A stretch of DNA of 64,000 nt from Rhodamnia argentea (lineage: Eukaryota > Streptophyta > Magnoliopsida > Myrtales > Myrtaceae), in contig NC_063156.1 in assembly GCF_020921035.1 (NCBI RefSeq), positions 28,568,283 through 28,632,282 of the forward strand, read 5' to 3'. Shown here piece by piece: positions 23,216 to 36,326 of this stretch. The notes under the pieces were generated by a model. It searched no databases. It had not been told where the DNA came from and saw nothing but the letters and a program-made list of their open reading frames with translations. The position numbers and the translations under genes were made by a program. The stretch's first letter is position 1, and every line of letters begins with the position of its first letter.

Positions 23216-23660
23216 AATAATAAATAATAAATAAAAAACAAAACCAGTGCTTCAAATTTTATGTGAATATGAAGTCAGACGACCTTTGGATAATGAGCCA
23301 GCGTTTACTTTCACCCAACCCCTGTTTCCATAGCTTGAGCTTCAGCCACATTACATTGGCTGGTCGTAGGCATGTACGTACGAAAAACAATCGGACTTCA
23401 AGTGTTGGGTCCGAGCTCCAATGTAATGTAAGAAATCAAACATAGTTCACAAGAAATATTTCTAATGTCCAAAGCACGGATTGTACTTTTTGTTACTTTA
23501 TGACCGAAGAATTAGTGCGTTCAAAATCTCATTGGCGGGCGGCACGATGGGCTCGCCTCATGCCTGGTCAGGCCCGTAGAAGAAAATGGGCAAGTTTAAG
23601 AAAGCCGGTCCCTGATAGGCAGGGCCCACCTAGGCCCCGTTGGAGCCCATTAATTTGAAA
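23216..23660. other. Intergenic; no gene seen
   Basis: Mostly AT-rich; 23530-23650 is GC-richer with 'GGGCCCACCTAGGCCC' words. No family recognised. Confidence 0.35.
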
Positions 23661-23664
23661 ACGC

Positions 23665-24125
23665 GGGTTAAGTACAGTGTTAGGTCCTCTAAGTTTCAGT
23701 GTATCCGCCATTTGGTCCTTTAAGCTTTATTTTATGCAATCAAGTCCTATATCGTTATCGATTTGTGCAATTCGATCCTCTAAGTTTTATTTTGTTCGCT
23801 CGAAAATCCTCTAGCATTCTTGATATGTGCAATCAAGTGCTTCCTTTACCCGTCGTAACTAACATTATCAAATCACGATTTTGCTTTTCCTTTTTCTCCA
23901 ATTTGATTTTTTCGTTGATTTGGCACTCATTTAGCACCACCTTAGCATCACGCGACACTATCTTCTACAATGACAATGCCATGTCATTAATTAGTCTGAG
24001 AGTTTGGTGAGAGTGATTCACTGAAGAATTTGATTGTGCAAATTGAGAAAGCCGGAGGAATTGATAACACAAAATAAAATTTAGGGGACAAAATTGTATG
24101 AATGCTGATAATTTTGGTGGACGAA
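23665..24125. mobile_element. Inverted-repeat element, about 460 bp
   Basis: The left arm has 'GTGTTAGGTCCTCTAAGTTT' and repeated 'CAATCAAGTCCT' words. The right arm (24010-24125) has complementary 'AAAATAAAATTTAGGGGACA' and 'AACTATACTCAACCCT'. The core is unique AT-rich DNA. No coding capacity. Confidence 0.45.
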
Positions 24126-24289
24126 AACTATACTCAACCCTAAAAAATGTCGCATATATTTAATAACGAGCGCACTTGGACAAAATTAATAAGCCCAACT
24201 ATAAAACCAGCTCGCTCAAGTCTATCGCAAAATAATACAAATCAAAGGGCCATAACACCACTACAATCATCAATCCAATGAAAAAGGTA

Positions 24290-24545
24290 CCGAAAATGCC
24301 TTAAGCTTATTATCTTGGTACCAATTTAGTCATAAAAAAGTTAATAAAATCAGTCTACATCAACACCGGTCATGCCGCATACGACGGCTAGAGACGGCTG
24401 ACAATTTCTTGACAAAATTAACCAGATAAGTTAAATTGGTATCAATACAAAAGGCTAAGAACTAAATTATTCAAATTAAAAAGATTTATAATCGAATTGA
24501 TACCAAAACAATAGATTTAAAACTTTTTTTTATACTTTTCCTTTA
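24290..24545. mobile_element. Short inverted-repeat element, about 255 bp
   Basis: A compact form of the family found at 43227 and 56195: a left arm with 'TTGGTACCAATTTAGTC', the motif CATGCCGCATACGACGG in the middle, and a right arm with 'TTGATACCAAAACAATAG'. There is no GC-rich core. Confidence 0.5.
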
Positions 24546-25465
24546 GTCCAACGAGATCTTGCAAGTCCATGTTAGTGCCGGTCGATCCAATTAGTCTAAG
24601 ATGTGTTCTTACTAACTCAATTATTCGGTCAAACCCGCTAAAAGCCCAAATAATGGTCTCTCGGGTCCATAATGCACCAACGATTTGGACCCGACAATTC
24701 AATCTGGTATCAGGTAAGCAACTAGATCTTTAATAATTCTAAATCTAGACAGTAATTATTGACAATGCATTATCTTATGTTTAATTGTTTAGTAGAACAG
24801 GTTGATATTGTCCGTGCTTGGCAGGCATTGGGCTAGCACAAATGATATATTACCCAAACCCATGCACCACGCTGGGTTAAACCCGATCCGTTCATCTCGG
24901 CCCAAAAACCCAACCCGATACGCGTCGGAAAGTCCAAATGAAAATACATCAAATCAAATGCCGATGCTCTAAGAATTTCAAGAAACGGGACAACAGATGG
25001 CAGCCGAACGGTGACCGATGCAGAGATGAGCGTTCTCACAAATTCCAGCAAAACCAACCATTCCGACAATTACGAGTCCTTTATCTTTCCCTTCGAATCT
25101 ATTCGGAGAGTTCGCAGGTTCAAAGCATGCCAAGAATAGTCCTCAAGCTGAACGAAATCAACAAGAAGCTGGCAATCTGGGAATTCAATCTACTTTGAAC
25201 ACCGATGACATATTCGAAGAACTACCGAGTGCATCTAACGAGTCACTACTACATCAACTAGCCATAAAATACAGTCCCAACACTTAAATGATCGCACCAG
25301 GCAGGTACGCTTTGCAATGAAGATAGTGAACAATTGGAACTCGACACCACTAGCAAACACCAACTCGCTGCTCATAAAAAAAAAAAAAAAAGAAAGAAAG
25401 GGAGATACTACAAAACACAAACGGGCATAACCCGAATTTACAGACGCGTTTGGCTCAAAATCCCC
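24546..25465. other. Intergenic, 3' flank of histone H4; no gene seen
   Basis: Short frames only. The 150-300 bp nearest the H4 stop probably hold its 3'UTR; a 15-base A run lies at about 25376-25391. Confidence 0.4.
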
Positions 25466-25978
<513 letters not shown>

Positions 25979-26044
25979 CGTCTATGTTTGGTTGGTTGAC
26001 AACTCTTGATCAAGGAAGCGGTGGTGCTCTCTTTAATCATTCCA

Positions 26045-26084
26045 TATTATAAATAATATTATGATGAACGTACAAGTCATCTAA
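26045..26084 (+). promoter_or_regulatory. Upstream elements of the tRNA-His gene
   Basis: An A/T-rich TATTATAAATAATATT stretch lies about 25-40 bp before the tRNA and a CAA triplet at 26073-26075. Both are recognised aids to RNA polymerase III transcription of plant tRNA genes, in addition to the internal A and B boxes. Confidence 0.4.
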
Positions 26085-26156
26085 GTGGCTGTAGTTTAGT
26101 GGTGAGAATTCCACGTTGTGGCCGTGGAGACCTGGGCTCGAATCCCAGCAGCCACA
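26085..26156 (+). tRNA. tRNA-His (GTG anticodon)
   Basis: The sequence folds into a standard cloverleaf. Acceptor strands GTGGCTG and CAGCCAC pair fully, with A as the discriminator base. The anticodon stem CCACG/CGTGG encloses the loop TTGTGGC with anticodon GTG (26118-26120). The T stem CTGGG/CCCAG encloses CTCGAAT. There is no intron and no CCA is encoded, both as expected for a plant nuclear tRNA. The extra 5' G of tRNA-His would be added after transcription. Confidence 0.97.
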
Positions 26157-26161
26157 TTTAA

Positions 26162-26167
26162 TTTTTT
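26162..26167 (+). terminator. Pol III terminator of tRNA-His
   Basis: A run of six T residues starts six bases after the discriminator base, as expected for termination by RNA polymerase III. Confidence 0.75.
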
Positions 26168-26795
26168 GTTCCTTGGCTGTTTCATCGGGGGCCCAATTTT
26201 TATGACTTCTTTCAAGTAGTTTGTTAAGCAACTTTCAAGGGGCCCTTGTTAAGGAGCCAATTGCAGAAAGTCTTGCGAATTTTCAATGCGCTACTCATCC
26301 TCGTCTTGTGCACGGTCAATATTTTGAAAATTGAATTAATCCAATGAAACCTATTCGATAAGTGCATCAAGACACTTACTGTCAGGAGGCCATTCTTTTA
26401 AAGCAAAATTGCGATTAGCTCTCCGGATTGGGCTGCTTTCTCGAAATGCCTCCGATACTTGTGCTTATTTCAAATGACCTTTTTATATTTGATGAATGCA
26501 TATCGATGATCGCTAGTGAAGAAAGTGATCGGCCACGATGCATGTGCATCTCTGTTAGGATTCGACGCACAATTACAACGAAGTAAAGCGTTAAAAAAAA
26601 AAAAAGAGACACAAAATTTTTGCCGGCGATCAGCGAAAGGGGATCATTGATACCTCAATTATATGGACTTCTATTTGAGACAAACTCAAGTAAAGGGGTA
26701 CTTTTAGAAAATGTTCTCAATTCAGGGAGCTCATTGCAATTTTCCCTTCTTTGAATTGACGCCGTCTTTTCCGTGGAAACGACAGCGTTGCTGGG
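26168..26795. other. Intergenic between tRNA-His and OST4
   Basis: AT-rich with only short frames and an A-run at 26594-26606. The last 100-150 bp probably include the OST4 promoter, but I see no clear TATA box. Confidence 0.35.
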
Positions 26796-26799
26796 TTTC

Positions 26800-26967
26800 T
26801 CGATTGACTCGAGTACGAGACCTCCTTCCTTACGTCGCTCTCTGCTTCGTAGCGGCGTTCGGACTTCACTCTGAGGCTCGAAGCGGCTTCCGATTCCAGC
26901 GCATCAAAACCTTGAAGTTCTTGGGGCGGAGGAAGCCGGAGGGTTTCACTCGGACACTGTCGCAACG
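26800..26967 (+). other. Predicted 5'UTR exon of OST4
   Basis: This GC-richer, CT-rich stretch ends in a plausible donor, CGCAACG|GTACGG (intron start 26968). The acceptor ACAG|ATG lies directly before the OST4 start codon at 28412, so the gene probably has a leader intron of about 1.44 kb. The transcription start and the exact donor are inferred. Confidence 0.4.
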
Positions 26968-28411
26968 GTACGGATCTTTAATTTCGTATTCATTGTCGAT
27001 CTTACCTCGTTCTTCGTCCGCTTCGTTGTCCGAGCGTTGGGTTTCAGGATCTATGGATCGCTTAGCCGTGCATGTGGTTTTGGTTCTGCGTTGAATTGAA
27101 TCGTTTAGCTCGGTGTAAGCCTGCTTGGCTCGAAGTGATTGAATCTTTTCTTTGAAGTATTGGCTCCAAAAGCTGTCTCATGGATTGAAATTTAGCGGCT
27201 TTTGTTTGGTTTATGATTGATACTGCCGAAGTGAAACCTTTGACGAATGCCCTGTTCCCATCGTGTTTTACCATAATCCTATTTTGGACCGTGACTGTTG
27301 TAGTTCGACTTTCACAATACTTTTCTGAGATATCTTATACTTGGATTTCTATTGAAAATTTTATTTATCCACTATCTATCATTGCAATTGTTCATTGTCC
27401 ACCCCGTGAAAGTTCATCTGTGATCCAGAAAACATGTATGACCTCTTTATGGTTAAAGTTGGAGGATTGCTTCTGACAGAGTGAGTGACAAATGACAGAA
27501 AATGGTTACTTATGTATTGTAATTTGGAAGGCCAATTTTTTCAAGTTCTGACTAGGTGAATTGTACAAGTCCTTGCTAAGTATGATCAAGTCCTAGATCG
27601 GCCTAAAAATTGAGGCCTAGCTCGCTAAATCTGGTGGAAACTTGTAACACAATCAAGTATCGAGCCAAAGTGCTATTCGATCATATATTGGGTCAGTACG
27701 ATATATGATTTTAACTCAATCTGGTATTATGACTGAATTGCACAATGCTGTTCTCCTTCTCACCCCTGAGTCTAAGCCTTTTATATATGCATAGTAGGAA
27801 ACCATACAATGTGAACCAGGAATGGTAGTATTACAACAACACCAAATAGAACCTCTGCTATATATTGCAGGCTTTCTAATTTATCTACTTGAGGATACCC
27901 TGTTAAATTCTCGACTGTACTTTGGTGCAATGAACAATAAATGAACTGTTTTCTAAGCTATGAGGATGCCAGAATTCACAGCTTCTTTTTTCTTGCTTGC
28001 TTTATATGTTGTGGTGGATTGGTATAAATGTAATTGTAAAATTGAAATTGGGCAGAAGGACAGGAAGGAAAAATTAGATCGAAGAGAGACTGTTACTATT
28101 TCTTTTGCATTGTTTGGTGTTTGAGTTCTAATCATAATGTATTACTTTAACATCCTCGAGGATTTTTCTGTAGTTTCCATTTGAGTGTGAGTTACTTCCA
28201 CTATATTGCTGTAGGATTAATGCAGTGTTAGATCTGCGGAAGCCCTTCTATTATCTGAATCTCAAACTGAAAAGAGCTTGCTCTTTGTTTTGGGATGTGC
28301 TCAAACCTTGGGACATGCGTTCATAAAGTTGAACACTATCCAAACAATACCATGTTGCTTTAATGTATTACATTGACACATTTGTTGTTTTTTCACTCTG
28401 TTTTGATACAG

Positions 28412-28525
28412 ATGATCGATGATCAAGACCTGGGTTTCTTGGCCAACTTTCTTGGCATTTTCATCTTTGCATTGGTGATAGCGTACCATTATGTGACGGC
28501 TGACCCAAAGTATGAAGGAAATTAG
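28412..28525 (+). CDS. Oligosaccharyltransferase subunit OST4 (37 aa)
   Basis: OST4 is a tiny membrane subunit of the oligosaccharyltransferase complex in the endoplasmic reticulum, where it helps hold the catalytic STT3 subunit in place during N-glycosylation. The protein is [20 protein letters not shown] followed by [17 protein letters not shown], nearly identical to plant OST4 as I recall it. Residues 9-30 form one transmembrane helix and the DPKYEGN tail is conserved. The coding region is a single exon whose ATG follows directly on a splice acceptor (TTGATACAG). A polyadenylation signal AATAAA is at 28660-28665. It converges with the FUSC-like gene about 510 bp downstream. It is easily missed because of its size. 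Confidence 0.93.
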   Translation: MIDDQDLGFLANFLGIFIFALVIAYHYVTADPKYEGN

Positions 28526-29037
28526 GGATATGTTTCCTCCTTTTTTTTTTTCCTGGGTTACAGTTAAGAAAAATGTGGATCGTCTGTGATTTTCGCTAGT
28601 GGACAGTACATTGATGTAGTGAATGGTTGGATCTGAGACAAGAACGTTGTGGATGTATTAATAAAGATTGCTGTTACTTGACAAATGCATACTGGAAGCT
28701 TTTGTATCTTCTCTGCTTAGATTCAAACAGATAAGTGTGATCCTTTTACCTATCGGGCTTGGCCACTGGATAGGGTTAGAAAGGTGTTCGCTTGGTTTTC
28801 CAGTAAATGATGTCAACAGCGTTCTGTTTCCCTATGATTTTGAGCATACTATCCTTAAGGATTTATTCGGTCGGCCGTGGATTTCATGCTTTAATATTTC
28901 AAAAGTGAATTCACGAATGCCTTTTTCTTTTCCATGTCCAGTTTTCTGTAGCTGAGTTCTGGACTTTTGAAGTCACTGTAGTAAAGACCGTTTCATTATT
29001 ACATTGTTAGTTAAGAGGATAATTAACATTTCCAGAT
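28526..29037. other. Convergent 3' ends of OST4 and the FUSC-like gene
   Basis: About 510 bp shared by the two 3'UTRs. The OST4 side has a T-rich tract (28540-28552) and AATAAA at 28660. No further gene seen. Confidence 0.45.
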
Positions 29038-32000
29038 CTACATGTTCAAAGCTTTTAGCTTGGAATAAATTTCGGAGATGTTTACGAGACGTGTAGGATT
29101 CTCCCTCTGAAGAAGCTCTTTTACCATTTCCTCCATGATCATTGTTTCTCTCATCAACCTGCTCAGGCAAAAGCTCAGGCCACCAATGCACAAAACTATT
29201 TGGCTCTTGAGCTCCTCCAAACCTTCTTGAGCATGAATTCTTGTTACCACTTCATTCGATCGGCGAAGAAATGAACTTGTAACCTTCGCAACATCTTTGT
29301 CATCTGTACCTGAAAATAAAGTCAGGTTTCCACTTTGCGACTTCCCTAATTCGATGTCCCAAGCCATTCTCGTCTTCTGCAATTCTGTGTCAATAGCAGA
29401 AAGGGACTTGAATGAAGTGACTGCTCCAAGGAATTGGATCGAAGTGCCCATCATTTCCTTGAAAAGCTCCAGATCCTGTTCCAATGGCTCTTGAATCTCC
29501 TTCCAAGCGACACCGATGCCCAGAGATAATCGTTGGAGAGACTCCAGTTGGAAGCTGGTAAATTGTATGAGGTCCACCATCTTCGACAAGCATTCGAGAA
29601 TCTTGAGATAGCAATCCCCTGGAAAGGGGAGGAACCAGAAGTTAGGCTCTGATACGGCCTCTTCTGTCAGAACGCCATATATGGAGGTGCGGGTTCTTAG
29701 ATCCCGTAGCTTTTCCTGAAAGGTGTGGAATCTTGAATCTGGCCATTGTTTCTCTTCCAAGCAAAGAACAATACCCTCAATGCATTCGCCCAGTTTTCTC
29801 AAGCTCGTTGAGAGTTCAACCTTAGCAAGGGTTGACGCTCTTGCAGGTTCACAAAGTAGTTCTACCATGATGAAGCAGATCAGTCCAATGGACGCCTCTG
29901 TGATTCTGGCGATCGCGAACTGTGTTGGGGGTCCATAATCTCTCCGACCCAAGATGAGCAACGCACCTATGACTGCTGAAATGCCACCCGCTTGGCCATA
30001 CATTCTGCTGTGCCTGAGCAAGCTAGTGAAAATGATCCACGGAAGAAGAGGTAGGAATCTCAGGTGTACTGATCTTCCGCAAATGAAGTAACCCAGTAAT
30101 CCATACACTGATCCCATGGCCGTGCCCTGTGCTCGCGCATTCGCGACAGTGAAGGTTGGTTGCCTTCCTGCCGCAAAACTGATTGCAATGGTGAGTCCTG
30201 CCCAGTACCCATTTTCCTTGTTATATATCAGACCAAATAGCACAGCGAGACCCAGAGAAAGGGAGCACTTCAATGCAAAAATCAAACTTTGGCAGCTCGG
30301 TTTCACGTTCAGCCTTGTCCTCCTCCTTCCGAAGCAATACTTAGCTTGATTTTTTTCTCCAGACTGTTGAGCAACGGAATCGTGGCTCTTGAAACCGACG
30401 GGTTTTAGAGTCTGTCTGAAAATCAGGTCGTGTTGGAGGATTTGGACACAGTGAAGGAAGAAAAGTGCTGGTAGGTCTTCCACAGATGCGGGGATGGTGG
30501 TGAAGGGCCGGAGGGCTTTTTCTATGTCGTCCCCCTTGGTCTCAGGAGCTGTTGTAGCATCACAAGGTGCGAAACATCTAGCTTGCTCGAGTTTTTGCCT
30601 CAAGTGCAGTTTAATTTTTGGAGAAGCCTTTTGAAGTTCTTGGTCCGCCATGCCGATAGGAAAAGAGGAGCAAGAATTGAGGGCCATTTCCATTCCTCTC
30701 AACGGCAGCTCTATTTCTCGCAATCTTTTTCCTAAGTTGACATAGTTAGGATTTAGGAATCCTAGTCCCGGTCTCTCCCATGACACACCTCTCTGTTCAG
30801 GAGCAAAAGTAGCATTAGCTAGAAGAACTAGTGAAAGAACTTCAGATGTAAAAAGAAAGGATGGGGATGGTGGAGCCTAAAAGCTATCATGACTTTATCA
30901 GGAAAATCAGCATGTAATACTAAAACTATGTCAAGACAAGTTTTCTTATTTTAATTGATTTTACTGTCCCTCTTTTTTTGTAAAATTCTCCATTCAAGTT
31001 TTGGAAACTCAGAAGAAAGAAGTTGCGCGCAGTTTTTTCGAAAATTGAAGGTGAATAGCTGTTCAGGGGTACATCTAGAGCTATCCTTCTTGATTACCTC
31101 GTGTTCTTTGATATTTTGAAGGAGCTTCTTTGCTACTCTGGAAAAGCATGCTGCTTGGGAGATCAAGTCTACTGCAGCTGGGCGTCCCTTGGCGAAGAAA
31201 CCATCTAAATAGAGATTCAGCCTCTCAGATGCATTCTCGGCATACAATCGGCATGTTTTCCTGATCTGCACAGGTAACGACGGTTGTCAATTTTAATCTG
31301 ATGCAACCTAACTCTATACTTCATCAAGTATGCGGTCGATGCTGTCATGCTTTGGTTCGGGCTTAAGTTTTAGCACATCTCTTCACCAATCTAGCACTGC
31401 CTTTGTTTTATCATCCTTGATTGTTCTTGCCCAGCTAACTCAATACCCATCTTATTTAGGCACGGTATTTACTACGGTTCGTCATAGGACGTCTATTTGC
31501 CTAATACACTGCTGAAGTTTACTAATTTCTCATGACTTTTCACAAAGCTTGCTTAGGGACAGTGGACACTATACCGTGTGATGTCTCCTTTTGTGGACTT
31601 TTACACTGAAAGGACTAACCGGACAACATCTTCTTCCGTTTCGCTCAACTTTTCCAGGCATGGAGAATTGCTAGTTGGGTCGTATCTGCTCAAATGGGCC
31701 TAATCAGGGAGTTCTAGTATTCAGATTCCCAAGCATAAAGTGCTAGCATATGTTATCAGATTATGGAAATTGGAATATGGATCGAAGAACAATGGTACAT
31801 TAAAAAGATATGAATCCAATCTCACAATATATACTGCACCAATACCAGTTAATGGACAAAATATAGTTAGCTTACTTAGTTACAACCAGTTGTGGATTCA
31901 TTCCAGAAGAAGAATTCTATATGCTTTCTGAATGGTTCTTCCATGAGATAGAACTTGTCCTGTTAGGCTGGAAATGTTTTAAGCTTTTGGTCTGCTATCC

Positions 32001-32804
32001 TGATCTTGACCGCAGTAGATTCAACTTGCAAATAATCTTTCCACCGGAAACGAGAAAAAAACCCAGTTAAAATCTACCTTCAGATCATTTTCTTGGTTTC
32101 ATGTGGAATGCTCTAATGTGTTAGATGTCTGTTCTAATCCCAAACTGTTTCACTTATCATTTGATGTTGTAACTCCATAGCAACAGTCAAAACCTGTCCT
32201 GTCCCTGGACTCAAACTGAGAAATCCAAGAACATGGAGTCAACTCTCCAGGGATGAGCATTTACCTCACTGCATGCAAGCCAAGGGTACGGGAACAAAAG
32301 AGCCAGCACCGAAGCCAGGGCGCCAAGTGCGGTGCTTGACGCCACGTGAACCGGGTGGGTCACAACTCCGGTGTTCGCTCCCCCTATGGCAGCTCCCACA
32401 AAGATGATCACCATCTGGCCGAAAGCGATCCTTTTGGACATCAGATGAGTCGACTCAGGCAGTGCAACCAGAAAAGCACCGAGGGACACCGCTGCGGCAG
32501 CCACGCCGTGAGTGGCGAACCGGGCAGGCCCGGCCAGCCACAAGCTCAACACGGAGAAAAGCATGACCTGAGTAGTCGCGTAGAAGGCGTTCCATACTCC
32601 TCTCAAAGCGTCGCCGACCGTTGCGTCCGACACGATCAAAATGGTCGTCACGTACGAGAAGGCCGGGTATGCCAAGAACTTCCGAACATGGGCCGGGGCG
32701 TAGAGGGTGATGAGCCCGACAATGGAGCAAGCCAGGGCCGTGCGCAGCGCCGACTTCAAGCGCGCACGCCGCACCGCTTGCACAGCTATTGTTGAGGCGG
32801 CCAT
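29038..32804 (-). CDS. FUSC / aromatic-acid exporter-like membrane protein (three exons, 820 aa)
   Basis: This is a plant member of the fusaric-acid-resistance / AaeB-YccS-like family, resembling the Arabidopsis protein At2g28780. The family is predicted to export aromatic acids, but plant substrates are not established. Exons are 32804-32265 (180 codons), 31265-31098 (56) and 30792-29038 (584 plus stop), joined in phase 0 at GT-AG sites. Exon 1 encodes a first set of about six hydrophobic helices (residues 25-175). Residues 180-400 are hydrophilic. A second helix set follows at about 405-540 (SLIFALKCSLSLGLAVLFGL, then NGYWAGLTIAISFAAGRQPT). The last 280 residues are helical and cytoplasmic. 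The exon 2 end was placed at KEHE|GTAATC because reading on runs into a short dead end, while the splice joins directly to RGVSWERPGL, as in relatives. The length is usual for the family. Confidence 0.85.
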
Positions 32805-32954
32805 TGAGGAGATGGTGTTGGTTTGGCCGGGTTTCTGAGCTTTTGTGCGGACAAAAGCGTGAAAATTTCGCTAGTGTGGGAAGGAGAGAGAGGAAGAGAG
32901 AGAGATTGTGTAGCGATTGCTAAGTGAAATAGTGACTTTGATGCTCTCTTATAA
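32805..32954 (-). promoter_or_regulatory. FUSC-like gene core promoter and 5'UTR
   Basis: On the minus strand TTATAAGA (32954-32947) lies about 145 bp before the start codon, which predicts transcription from about 32915-32925. The leader is rich in CT dinucleotides (32880-32905). Confidence 0.45.
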
Positions 32955-32959
32955 CCTTG

Positions 32960-35900
32960 GAGCGGTTCAAGCTCTATAGCAAACATCGTGGCTCAGCCTC
33001 TTGGTTTTCCTTTTTTGTTGTTTTTCGGCCGAGCGTAAGCCCAAGTTAACCGGTTGTTTGATAGTAAACTCTACCGGTCAGCGTTTATTACCCACATACG
33101 TACATACATACATAATGGTTTTGCACTTATTAAAAAGACAGCTACCTACAATGCACAAAATGAGCCACACATGCCAAATTTACAAGAAGATAGTTGAGAA
33201 TACCTGAAACAATTACGGTATATTCGATTTGAATCATAACTACTCAAGCCATTCGAGGGTGTACTACTCTTCGTCATGGCCCTATCGGTATGCCAGAAGT
33301 CAGATTGTGTCCATATGAGATAACAAATTTCCAAAACATAAGTTTGCAAAGATTGGCTCATGATATGAATCGATCTAGTGACCTTGTTGAAGACAATGTC
33401 AACCCACGACTACTAAGCAACAAGACTTGGTGGTGCAAATAGTTGAGTAATTTTCCACGAATTAATTTTTTTTCGCACTTTTGATTCACTGAAAATAATC
33501 GATCAACAGAAAACTATTTTACAGTAAAAAAAATATATATATACACATTAGTCTCGACCATCCCGACAAATGTCCAATTAAAATTGTTCGAATGCAATGT
33601 CTCATTCTTGTTATATATGTTAAATTGTTAATATAGCAAGTCAATTAGAGTGAGAACACATACATGAAAAACTCATCTACGTAAGCGATTTATTTCGTTT
33701 ACTTCATACAGAATCGGTCTCTAACTTATAACTCACAGGCACAACACGATCGCATAGACTCAACCACCACTGGATTGATCGATTTGTTCACCGCCCAATT
33801 AGTATCTTCGATGCACAAGACACTTCTCCAATCACTATACCAAGATTAGAAAAAATGGATGAGACAATAGAATGGCCAGCGGAACATAACCATCTCGATG
33901 ACCTTAGCATTGTTCTTAGAAGAAGTGCTAATTTTCACTTCTTTTTCGGAAAACGAGACATCTAGTCCTTTTTCTTTTGTTTTCTTTTGGGCTTTGGCCT
34001 ACTTGACTCATCTCACACTATTGTGACATTTGATTTTGACTTCCTTTCGTTTGTCATCTATCTCTAGTTTTTGCCGAGAGAGGCGGAGGACCTTGTACGT
34101 CCCATCCCACGTTCCATGAACTGCTAGTAGACTCAGCCCCAACCCCCAAGCAACCATTTCCAATTTTTCACGTCAATCTTTTCCTAGCCATTTTTTTGGA
34201 CTAACCGCTTATACATATGTCAACGAAAGGAAGAGAACGTTGCATTTTTCGCATCGAATGAACATTCACGAACGGATTGATTTTTATTTCCACGAGTTTC
34301 GATCGGGCACCCGCTTTATCGTATCTAATCACAACGTAAGGTCATTAATGTTGACTTCAACAACTTATTCAGAAACACATCTAATTCATTTCAGATTCCA
34401 ATTACTTATTTACGAAATACATATCATCTATCGTGGAACACGGTAATGACACCACCGGTCAATCTTGAGGGTAAGAGACGACGCAAAAATTTTGATAGCT
34501 CTTGCTTCACCCCCAAAAAGATGAATCAATTCGATGACTTGCATATTGCCCTCCCTCCTTAATTAAGTGTATGCTTGCGACATTACATCTACTATCCTTT
34601 GACCTAAGGGCGCGCTTGGTAGCCCGGATATACCTTAAAGGGGTCACAAAAACTTCTTTATCTAATGTTTGGTCATGCGCTTCGGAATCCGAATTGGAGC
34701 TAGGGCCATTTAAATTCAGGGTTTGGGGTGGGAAAATTTCATCCCAACTGAATAGACTATGACGGTGCAGGAACTTTTCCTTTCGAACGAAATCTTGAGA
34801 TGAATTGGAACAAGCGAGGAAGGAGAAGAGTGGTACTTTCTTTAGGGAAAAAGTCCACCACCGCCACTTTCCTCCGGTGACCCCCTCGAGTGTAAGTTCC
34901 GACGACATGGACCGCCACAAGATGGTCCAAGATGAATCGAGCACCAAAAAGCACTACTCGGTTCTCTGTAGTATCATAGATCGAGCCTTTACGTGGAAAT
35001 TGTTTAACATGATATCAGAGTTTGGTTCGTTCGGTATCCTGGATATGCTGAGTTATATGCCGGTCGAAAAATCAGCTTGAGGCAATTGGAGGGGAATATA
35101 AAGGCACCTTCGGCAAAAGTGCATGTTCATCCACGAGTTCCCAATTCTCTATGAATGAAGTACACTTGCTGTTCTGTGCAACATGAGAATGCGACCTTAA
35201 TGAGTGAACCAAAGAATCAGAAAAGATGCTAGAACTTGGCCATGGAATCGTTCGATAATGACAATTAGCACAAGAACCATATGACTGACTATATGTACTT
35301 CGAAGATTCGACTCGATGTGGCTTCAACCATATCCACACACCATATATACCTCGACTTTTGATCCTAGCGCGCCAAGAGAATCATCAAGAGTATTGGGAA
35401 ATATACTTAGTAAGATGGCTTTAAACGTTTAGGACAAACGGTTTCTTAAGGACGAGAGTGGAGCATGAGTCGCTCCATCAACAAAGCTACCCAACTCTCT
35501 AGCTTGATTTCGATATAGCTCGTGGTATGTCGAGCCAACTTGGAGTTCCATCTTACTTTAATTCTACTTCTTGTGAGCTCATAACTAATGTAGTGATAAA
35601 AGTACCATGTTTGTTCTATCTTTGTGACATGGAAATATAGTTTAACCTTTATCCCACAATGTGATTCTAGAATAACGCCATACATAGTCGAGTCGAGCCA
35701 AGTTGAGTTGGTCGACATCTCTCACCTTTACTTGAGTTTAAACTCGAAAAGCATGCTTGATCGGACATATGACGAGATAGGATCAATAATTGTGAAGCAA
35801 GTGGAAACGTGTTCGATTAATTAGCGACACATCGAGAACCGGGTCGACCGCCAAGACTATAGGAATCCTCTCGATACAAGAAGGTAATCATTAGATCTCA

Positions 35901-36316
35901 GCCACACCATGCATGGCGGCGATCCCCTTCGCCCTAGGGTAAGGGGAACACGGAGGAAACCACGCAAACCCTCCACCTGAACCAAGTTGAAGCCGTGCCG
36001 CGTCGGTTCATCAATTGCCCGCTCGACCCACAAGAGCGACACATCTGAGATACGAACTCTTACAATAACCACGAAACAGAAGGCCACGTTCGGTTTTGGT
36101 CGAGGCGTTCGCTGCACCTTTGAATGATGTGATGGGATTTGATTTCTTGGCGGACAACTTCTGGCTCAAATTCTGCCATGCAATACCAAGTTGACAAGCC
36201 TCTGATATAACTGGTGATCAATGTCATTTATTGCTACTGACGTTCGTATGTTGATGGATTAGGGTTTCATGCCCTTTGTCTCCTTCTCATCTTTATGTCT
36301 GTGGTACGTTTCATGC
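32960..36316. other. Long intergenic stretch; remnants of repeats only
   Basis: About 3.3 kb without a supported gene. At 34610 a GGGCGCGCTTGGTAGCC sequence looks like the end of a transposon whose partner I cannot place. At 34998-35020 GATATCAGAGTTTGGTTC resembles a tRNA-Met primer site next to an LTR end, but no LTR pair was found. Frames at 34507-34947 and 35857-36117 resemble nothing known. Confidence 0.4.
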
Positions 36317-36326
36317 CCGTATAAGC

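Noticed and set aside
24705-24720. TGGTATCAGG, like a tRNA-Met primer site
   Set aside because: The match is short and no LTR end or internal coding region adjoins it.
29297-29938. Plus-strand frames within the FUSC-like gene
   Set aside because: They are antisense shadows of exon 3 and lack motifs.
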